The notes beneath the pieces were generated by a model. It had not been told where the DNA came from and ran no database searches. It saw nothing but the letters and a program-made list of their open reading frames with translations. This document shows, in pieces, positions 58,863-64,000 of a stretch of 64,000 nucleotides of DNA (position 1 is the stretch's first letter; each line of letters begins with the position of its first letter). The stretch lies in NCBI GenBank assembly GCA_037045645.1, contig JBAOIH010000003.1, positions 186,001 through 250,000 of the forward strand, in the 5' to 3' direction. The DNA is from Nocardioides sp. (GTDB lineage: Bacteria > Actinomycetota > Actinomycetes > Propionibacteriales > Nocardioidaceae). Position numbers and translations under genes: made by a program.

Positions 58863-60598
58863 AGCAACTCCTCCGGAATCTGCACGGTGCGTGATCGGGC
58901 CCATTCGCCCAGGCCCTTGGCTTGTGGATCGAAACGTGTCGAGGCGGCGACACCGTCTCCGAGGAGACCGTGCAGCACGATGTTGACGGCGCCGAGATTG
59001 GGCAGCGGGTGGATATCGATCTCGAGCTCGGCCGCCTCGGGGATGAGGTCGCGTACCCACTGCGCAGTCACGGTCGTGAGCAGCCAGTCCACGCGCTCGT
59101 CGCGCTTGGGCCCGGCACCGACCCAGAGCCCCAGGTTGGCGTCGCCACCCTTGTCGCCCGAACGCGCATGCACGAACGTGCCCAGCGGCGTGGGGCGAGT
59201 CGGGCCAGCTAAGCCCCCGTTCTGTCCGCTCAGCCCCCGGATCTCCGGGGGTTGAGCGGACTCGGGTCCGCTCGACCCGGCGCGGGGCGCCAGCCCCGGG
59301 TTCGCGATCACCTCACTCGCCCCACCCCCGAACGTCACCACGTGGGTCACCGCGTCGCGCTCGACGTAGGCCGCGCGATAGACCCCGTACGGCGACCCGG
59401 GCGCTGGTGGTGCGGTCAGGGTGAAGCCGGGGTAGGAGCCCAGCGCCAACTCGATCGCGGGGGCGGTGAACGCCTTGCCCGCCACCTTCGGATCGGCCGA
59501 CTTCACCGTGGCGCGCAGCCGAGTCGAGGCACCCTCCTCGGTGTCGGCCCCGGGCACCCCGGCGGGTCCGTGCGTCCAGGTCACCGAGGACGCCAGGTCA
59601 CCCCAGGCGGCCTCAAGCTGACGTCGCAACCACGCAACCTTGGCCGACTGGGCGAGCCCGGTCACCACGAATTCCGCGGTGTTGCGGAAGCCACCGAGCG
59701 AGTTCAAGCAGACCTTCAAGGTCGACGGAGGCTCAGACCCTCGTACGCCGCTGATCGCGACCCGATCCGGGCCGACATCGGACAACTCGAGGGAGTCCAA
59801 GTGAGCCGTCACGTCGGGACCGAGGTAGGCAGGCCCCTGGATCTCATAGCACAGCTGGGCCGTGACCGTGTCCACCGTGACCGCACCTCCCGTCCCGGGA
59901 TGCTTGGTGATCACGCACGACCCGTCAGCGGCGATCTCGGCGATCGGGAACCCGAGCGGTCCCTCGAGCGAGCTCAACTCCAGGAACCCCGAGAAGTTTC
60001 CGCCGGTGGCCTGCGTCCCGCACTCGATCACGTGCCCGGCCACGACCGCCCCGGCGAGCGCGTCGAGGTCGGCGTACGACCAGCCGAAGTGCGCCACCGC
60101 CGGACCGACGACCAACGACGCATCCGTGACCCGTCCGGTCACCACGATGTCGGCACCGCCGGACAGAGCCGCCGCGATCCCGAAGCCACCGAGATAGGCG
60201 TTGGCCGTGAGCGCGTCGCCCCAGCCGAGGTCGGCCGTACGCGATCGGAGGTCGTCGCCACTGACGTACGCAATCGACGGCGCAAGCCCGAGCCCACGCG
60301 CGACCTCTTCCAATCGCGCGGCCAGACCCGCCGGGTTGAGCCCGCCCGCGTTCGACACGATCTTGACGCCGCGTTCGAGAGCATCGCCGAGGACGTCCTC
60401 CACCTGGCGTACGAACGTGCGCGCGTAGCCCAGCGACGGGTCCTTCATGGTGTCGCGACCCAGGATCAGCATGGTGAGCTCGGCGAGATAGTCGCCGGTC
60501 AGGACGTCGACGGGGCCGCCGTCGAGCATCTCGCGCATCGCCGAGAGCCGGTCACCGTAGAAGCCGGAGACGTTCGCGACCCGCAACGGCGCGGTCAT
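58859..60598 (-). CDS. atuA: Acyclic terpene utilisation AtuA family protein (DUF1446)
   Basis: 579 residues from ATG 60598. N-terminal ~430 residues are DUF1446: RVANVSGFYGDRLSAMREML, YLAELTMLILGRDTMKDPSL, KIVSNAGGLNPAGLA, VTGRVTDASLVVGPAVAHFG and HVIECGTQATGGNFSGF. The C-terminal ~110 residues (GTFVHARSGDKGGDANLGLW...LHGLLGDGV) are the AtuA-like small domain, here on the same chain. AtuA is needed for citronellol/geraniol growth in Pseudomonas, but its reaction is not established. The linker between the two domains (residues ~438-462) carries a palindrome-derived insertion. Confidence 0.88.
   Translation of the reverse strand: MTAPLRVANVSGFYGDRLSAMREMLDGGPVDVLTGDYLAELTMLILGRDTMKDPSLGYARTFVRQVEDVLGDALERGVKIVSNAGGLNPAGLAARLEEVARGLGLAPSIAYVSGDDLRSRTADLGWGDALTANAYLGGFGIAAALSGGADIVVTGRVTDASLVVGPAVAHFGWSYADLDALAGAVVAGHVIECGTQATGGNFSGFLELSSLEGPLGFPIAEIAADGSCVITKHPGTGGAVTVDTVTAQLCYEIQGPAYLGPDVTAHLDSLELSDVGPDRVAISGVRGSEPPSTLKVCLNSLGGFRNTAEFVVTGLAQSAKVAWLRRQLEAAWGDLASSVTWTHGPAGVPGADTEEGASTRLRATVKSADPKVAGKAFTAPAIELALGSYPGFTLTAPPAPGSPYGVYRAAYVERDAVTHVVTFGGGASEVIANPGLAPRAGSSGPESAQPPEIRGLSGQNGGLAGPTRPTPLGTFVHARSGDKGGDANLGLWVGAGPKRDERVDWLLTTVTAQWVRDLIPEAAELEIDIHPLPNLGAVNIVLHGLLGDGVAASTRFDPQAKGLGEWARSRTVQIPEELL
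59225..59260. repeat. 36-bp palindrome in frame in the AtuA gene linker
   Basis: Arms TCCGCTCAGCCCCCGGAT and CTCCGGGGGTTGAGCGGA (one mismatch) form a nearly loopless hairpin; 12 codons long, reading SAQPPEIRGLSG. Flanked by further partial echoes, CCCCCGTTCTG and GGACTCGGGTCCG. Confidence 0.85.
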
Positions 60599-61380
60599 GA
60601 CGCGGCCCGCCCTGCGCCCGCCGGGCCCGCGAAGGCCTGGGCGATGTCCAGCCACGCCGAGGCGCCTTCACCCGAGGCCACCAGGTCGGTGTCGTCACGG
60701 TGCACCCGCTGGGTGACCAGGCGGCAGAAGTCGTACGCCGATCCGGTCACCGACTCCGGCGCTTCCTCTGGCCCGAAGGTCCAGGTCTCGCCCGACGGAG
60801 CGGTCAGCGCGACCCGCACGTCGCCGGCGGGCACGTCGAGGCCGCGGTTGATGAAGGAGTAGGCGCGCGTGCGTACGCCCAGGTGCGCGACGTGCTTGAT
60901 CCGGTCAGTGACCTCGTAGGTCAGGCCCAGGCCCTCATGCACGTCGAGCGAGTGCGCCCACGTCTCCATGAAGCGCGCGGTGCCCATCGAGGTCGGCGAC
61001 ATCGGCGGTCCGAACCAGGGCAGCTTCTCCCCGTCCGGCACCGCCCGCAGCGTGGTGACCAGGTCGGCTCGCGCCCCGCGCCACCGCGCCAGCAACTCCG
61101 CCGGGGGGACAGCACCGCCCGAGAGCGCACATTTGTCGACGTAGCCCAGCGGGTCCTCGATCGCCTCCAGCACCAACGCGTCCCAACCCGCCTTGTCGGT
61201 GGCGGCGGTGATCGCGACCTCATCGGTCCACGCCAGGTGGGCGATCTGGGTGGCGACATCCCAGCCGGCGGCGGGAGTGGGCGTACGCCACCCCTCCTCC
61301 GGCAGCGTCGCCACGGCGGCGTCCAGGACGTCGCCTTCGGCGGCGAGGTCCGCGAGTAGGGCTTCGAGGAGATCGGTCAT
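60595..61380 (-). CDS. TIGR03084 family protein (DinB/mycothiol-dependent isomerase-like fold)
   Basis: 261 residues. N-terminal helical bundle with a metal-type His set: TQIAHLAWTDEVA, and the FMETWAHSLDVHEGLG motif that marks this group and the mycothiol-dependent maleylpyruvate isomerases. The C-terminal half is beta-rich (GETWTFGPEEAPESVTGSAY, RRVTQRVHRDDTDL). Function unknown; in actinobacteria it commonly lies beside AtuA and FadE genes, as here. Start and stop both overlap neighbours by 4 bp. Confidence 0.85.
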   Translation of the reverse strand: MTDLLEALLADLAAEGDVLDAAVATLPEEGWRTPTPAAGWDVATQIAHLAWTDEVAITAATDKAGWDALVLEAIEDPLGYVDKCALSGGAVPPAELLARWRGARADLVTTLRAVPDGEKLPWFGPPMSPTSMGTARFMETWAHSLDVHEGLGLTYEVTDRIKHVAHLGVRTRAYSFINRGLDVPAGDVRVALTAPSGETWTFGPEEAPESVTGSAYDFCRLVTQRVHRDDTDLVASGEGASAWLDIAQAFAGPAGAGRAAS

Positions 61381-61982
61381 CGGGCACCTTCCGGGGCGAG
61401 GGCGGCGTCGAGGGTGCGCGCCCAGTGGTCGAGGATCCGCTTGCGGCGGCGAGAGTCATCGGTGATCGTGTTGGCAAGTCCGAAGCCGCGCATCAGGTCG
61501 AGCGTGGCCTGGATGAGTTCGCGTACGCCCGGCAACGACTCGTCCGCCCCCAGCGCCGCGACCGTCAGCCGGTGCGCCTCACGGCCGACGCGCTGCTCCA
61601 GCGGCGCGACCGCCGCGAGCAGGGCGGGATCCGTACGTGCGGCGACCCACAACTCCAGCGCCGCCGTGAAGACCGGTGACGTGAAGTGCGCGGCGAGCAC
61701 GTCGAGCACGGTGCGGGTGCGGTGTCGAGCATCGCGAGCCGACTCCAGCGCGGGGAGCAACTCGGCCGCTCGGCGTTCGGTCAGGTGCTCGACCGCCGCC
61801 ACGACGAGCGCGTTCTTGCTCGGGAAGTGGTGCAGTTGCGCCCCCCGGGAGACCCCGGCTCGCTGGGAGACCAGCGTGGTCGACGTCCCCGAGAAGCCGT
61901 GCTCCACCAGGCATTCCACGGTCGCCTCCAGGAGCCGCGCGCGCATCGCCCGCGACCGCTCCTCCTGTGGCACCCGACTCAC
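61377..61982 (-). CDS. TetR-family regulator heading the acyl-CoA catabolic operon
   Basis: 201 residues from GTG 61982 (MSRVPQEERSR). HTH at ~31-54 (GTSTTLVSQRAGVSRGAQLH, HHFPSKNAL). The frame is open upstream, but that stretch is the promoter. First gene of a run of overlapping genes to 54101, so it likely represses its own operon and responds to an acyl-CoA or terpenoid ligand. A perfect-arm palindrome lies 30 bp upstream. Confidence 0.87.
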   Translation of the reverse strand: MSRVPQEERSRAMRARLLEATVECLVEHGFSGTSTTLVSQRAGVSRGAQLHHFPSKNALVVAAVEHLTERRAAELLPALESARDARHRTRTVLDVLAAHFTSPVFTAALELWVAARTDPALLAAVAPLEQRVGREAHRLTVAALGADESLPGVRELIQATLDLMRGFGLANTITDDSRRRKRILDHWARTLDAALAPEGAR

Positions 61983-62011
61983 GCGTGCAGCCTGACGGAT
62001 TAACAACAAAC

Positions 62012-62025
62012 AGTCAAGCCTGACT
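62012..62025. promoter_or_regulatory. Putative TetR operator/promoter upstream of the acyl-CoA operon
   Basis: AGTCA-AGCC-TGACT palindrome. On the minus strand it contains TTGACT, a plausible -35, followed by AT-rich GTTTGTTGTTAATCC. Binding here by the TetR at 61377 would block transcription. Confidence 0.55.
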
Positions 62026-62123
62026 TTTTTCATCCAGAGGCACGGCGGTTTCGAGACGGGTGGCCCCGGGCAGATCACCGGCGCAATACCCTGCTTTCAG
62101 CACCCCGAGAGAAGAGAACGAGC

Positions 62124-62681
62124 ATGAGCGACCAGAACCCTTACGGCCAGCCGTCGGACCCCTACGGCCAGAACCCTTATGGTCAGACCAACTACGGCGG
62201 CGCCGTCCAGTCCGCCGGCAACTACGCCACCTTCTTCCAGCGCGTCGGTGCCTACCTGATCGACCAGATCATCATGGGACTTCCGCTGATCCTCGCCTTC
62301 GTCGGCATCGGCATGTCTGCCAGCGGCACCGAGATCGACCCGGTCACCGGCGAACTCACCGGTGGCGGCATGTCCGGCGCGGGCCTGGTCCTGGTGCTGC
62401 TCGGCTCCCTTGGTGCACTCGCGCTCCTGATCTGGAACATCTGCATCAAGCAGGGCAACACCGGCTGCACCATCGGCAAGGGCATGCTCGGCATCAAGTT
62501 GATCAGCGAAGAGACCGGCCAGCCGATCGGCCCGCTGATGTCGTTCGTACGCCAACTCGCCCACTTTGTCGACGGCGTGATCTGCAACATCGGTTACCTG
62601 TTCCCGCTGTGGGACCCCAAGCGGCAGACCATCGCCGACAAGATCATGAAGACCGTCGTCATCAACGCTCCCAAGGGCTGA
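62124..62681 (+). CDS. RDD-family membrane protein 1
   Basis: 185 residues. An N-terminal ~32-residue tail repeats NPYGQ/PYGQ. Then an RDD domain: FFQRVGAYLIDQIIMGLPLI (Arg40 and Asp47 of the RDD pattern), a second helix at ~88-108 and a third region GKGMLGIKLISEETGQPIGP...ADKIMKTVVI. Three membrane segments. RDD proteins are membrane proteins of mostly unknown role, possibly transport. Seven bp before the second RDD gene. Confidence 0.88.
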   Translation: MSDQNPYGQPSDPYGQNPYGQTNYGGAVQSAGNYATFFQRVGAYLIDQIIMGLPLILAFVGIGMSASGTEIDPVTGELTGGGMSGAGLVLVLLGSLGALALLIWNICIKQGNTGCTIGKGMLGIKLISEETGQPIGPLMSFVRQLAHFVDGVICNIGYLFPLWDPKRQTIADKIMKTVVINAPKG

Positions 62682-62687
62682 TCGGGC

Positions 62688-63476
62688 ATGGGTGAGTTCG
62701 GGCAGGTGGGCGGCGGTCGTCCGGCAGACGACGACCCCGAGGTGACGCGCGTACGCCAACCTGGCCCCCCGGACTCACCCACTCCCCCACAGCAGGGGAC
62801 CCCCTACGCCCAGCCTCCCTACGGCGGACCTGTCGGCGCCCAGCCTCCTGCGCCGAATCCGTACGCGCCGGCGGGGCAGGCCCCCTACGCGATGCCCGAC
62901 CACAACGCGTACGCCTCATCGCCGCCGGCCGGCTACCCGTCGGGGCCCCCGATGGGCTATGGCCCACCGATGGACTTCTATGCCACGTTCGGTGACCGAG
63001 CCGTCGCGACACTGTGGGATGCGGTGTACGGCTTGCCGCCGTTCGCGCTGATGATGCTCGGCGCAGTCGTCATGGTGGGAGGCGGAGCGCTGTCTTCGTC
63101 GAACGAGCTCGAGGCGGGCGCCGTTGTGATGATTCTCGGTGCCGTGATCGTGCTCGCAGCGACGGTCTGGTCACTGTGGCGCCTCATCGCCAACTACATG
63201 CTCGACCAGGGCCGCACCGGCTACACGTACGGCAAGCGCAAGGTCGGCATCCGCTGCGTCCTGGCGGTGGATGGCCAGGCACCGGGCGCCGGTGTCACGT
63301 TCGGCAAGTACGTCATCCACGCGCTGATCAACCAGTGCTTCTACATCGACTATCTGTGGTGCGCGTGGGATGAAAAGCGCCAGACTCTGGCCGACAAGAT
63401 GCTGAACACCCTGGTGATCAAGCAGCCGGACCCGCTGGGGCAGTCTCCGATGTTCGGCAAGCGCAAGGCCGGTTGA
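62688..63476 (+). CDS. RDD-family membrane protein 2
   Basis: 262 residues. A longer Pro/Gly/Tyr-rich N-terminal tail (~85 residues: PPYGGPVGAQPPAPNPYAPA and so on), then FYATFGDRAVATLWDAVYGL (the RDD Arg and Asp kept), two further helices at ~120-140 and 145-165, and GYTYGKRKVGIRCVLAVDGQ...ADKMLNTLVIK. Paralogue and probable partner of the gene just upstream. The stop overlaps an NR2 repeat (GGTTGAGTTGGGCC at 63471-63484). Confidence 0.88.
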   Translation: MGEFGQVGGGRPADDDPEVTRVRQPGPPDSPTPPQQGTPYAQPPYGGPVGAQPPAPNPYAPAGQAPYAMPDHNAYASSPPAGYPSGPPMGYGPPMDFYATFGDRAVATLWDAVYGLPPFALMMLGAVVMVGGGALSSSNELEAGAVVMILGAVIVLAATVWSLWRLIANYMLDQGRTGYTYGKRKVGIRCVLAVDGQAPGAGVTFGKYVIHALINQCFYIDYLWCAWDEKRQTLADKMLNTLVIKQPDPLGQSPMFGKRKAG

Positions 63477-63506
63477 GTTGGGCCTCGCTCACCGTTGAGC
63501 CGGTAG
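63472..63506. repeat. NR2 repeat between convergent RDD2 and monooxygenase genes
   Basis: GTTGAGTTGGGCC, then a 10-bp spacer, then CACCGTTGAGCCGG. It starts within the RDD2 stop and fills the 31-bp gap before the convergent stop. Confidence 0.75.
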
Positions 63507-63507
63507 T

Positions 63508-64000
63508 TCAGCCCACTCGACGCGCCTTGCGCTCCTTGAGGAGCTCCTGTTTGTAGTCGTGCGCATCAACCTGGATGGTGTGCCGCTTGCTGGCGACATA
63601 CCGCTTGCGCAAGGCGTGGTCGTACGCCTGGATCTGCGACCGCATCTCTGCAAGCGATGGCAGCGACACCTCTCCCGCGATCAGGTCGGCGACCCAGTGT
63701 GCCTGCGCCTCGGCCAGCGGCATCACCGCACCGAGCGGCTGGATCAGACCGAGGAAATAGAGCCCCGGTCGCTCCGGCGCGACCACGCGGCGATAGAGGT
63801 CGATGTGGTTGTCGCGGACGTCGATCACGCCGCCGGCCAGGAATGGGAACGACACCTGATAGCCGGTGCAATAGACGACCACATCGGCCTCGACGGTCGA
63901 GCCGTCGGTGAACACCACCGTCGAGCCGTCGAAGCGCGCGATGTTGGGCTTCACGGTGATGTCGCCGTGTCCAAGCCGGGTCAGCAGATCGTCGCTAACG
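63508..64000 (-). CDS. Flavin-containing monooxygenase, C-terminal part (5' end outside window)
   Basis: The frame is open to the window edge, so about 163 residues of the C-terminus are visible. Motifs: STVEADVVVYCTGYQVSFPF is the CxGY/ATGY signature of FMO-type monooxygenases, followed by RRVVAPERPGLYFLGLIQPL and QAHWVADLIAGEVSLP, then a basic tail. It oxidises a soft nucleophile or ketone with NADPH and FAD; the binding motifs lie upstream and are not seen. Substrate unknown. Confidence 0.85.
   Translation of the reverse strand, partial: VSDDLLTRLGHGDITVKPNIARFDGSTVVFTDGSTVEADVVVYCTGYQVSFPFLAGGVIDVRDNHIDLYRRVVAPERPGLYFLGLIQPLGAVMPLAEAQAHWVADLIAGEVSLPSLAEMRSQIQAYDHALRKRYVASKRHTIQVDAHDYKQELLKERKARRVG

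Overview
The window is high-GC, gene-dense actinobacterial DNA. A Nocardioides-like member of the Nocardioidaceae is my best guess. The reasons are phenylacetate and branched-chain keto-acid gene orders, the codon usage, secreted proteins with basic C-terminal modules, a strong excess of the hexamer CGTACG, and abundant GGTTGAGGAG...TCTCGAAACC hairpin repeats. No rRNA, tRNA, CRISPR array or replication origin was recognised.

Layout. 0-4.6 kb: end of a BNR-propeller gene, a DesA3-like fatty-acid desaturase with its ferredoxin reductase, and a divergent PucR-type regulator. 4.6-12.5 kb: five tandem paralogues of modular secreted proteins that share an Ig-like module and a basic C-terminal module, with a TetR gene between the last two. 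12.5-17.6 kb: paaABCDE (phenylacetyl-CoA epoxidase), then a broken paaZ fused tail-to-tail to a broken ECF sigma gene at a palindrome. 17.6-25.4 kb: Tat-type secreted protein, phosphotransferase, M1 peptidase lipoprotein, AccD3-like carboxyltransferase, PPK2, DUF2804 protein, SDR. 25.5-29.4 kb: bkdABC. 29.5-36.3 kb: lipoprotein, GH43-like enzyme, shattered glutathionyl-hydroquinone reductase gene, aminotransferase, membrane protein, LMW phosphatase, fructosamine-kinase-like protein. 36.3-38.4 kb: MprAB-like two-component system. 38.4-44.1 kb: pabA/pabB, sulfatase, fused trpEG. 44.2-49.3 kb: HelD, enoyl-CoA hydratase, an AbiEi/DUF559 gene between identical palindromes, DUF1295 protein. 49.4-50.8 kb: an IS3-family element inserted into a repeat array. 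51-52.6 kb: small protein, Usp, MmcQ/YjbR protein. 52.8-62 kb: an acyl-CoA catabolic operon (TetR, TIGR03084, AtuA, FadE, AccD2/AccA2-like carboxylase, FadE) whose order resembles mycobacterial fadE13-accD2-accA2-fadE12. 62-64 kb: two RDD membrane proteins and the end of a flavin monooxygenase.

Two features run through the whole window. First, at least ten families of short palindromic or direct repeats lie between genes and also inside coding sequences in frame: the PaaA tail, PaaD N-terminus, BkdC linker, PabA, TrpEG, the histidine-kinase tail, the biotin carboxylase, the carboxyltransferase and AtuA. Second, nine genes need frame corrections, and all 18 inferred lesions are net single-base insertions. 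That bias points to consensus errors in the assembly more than to ordinary gene decay.
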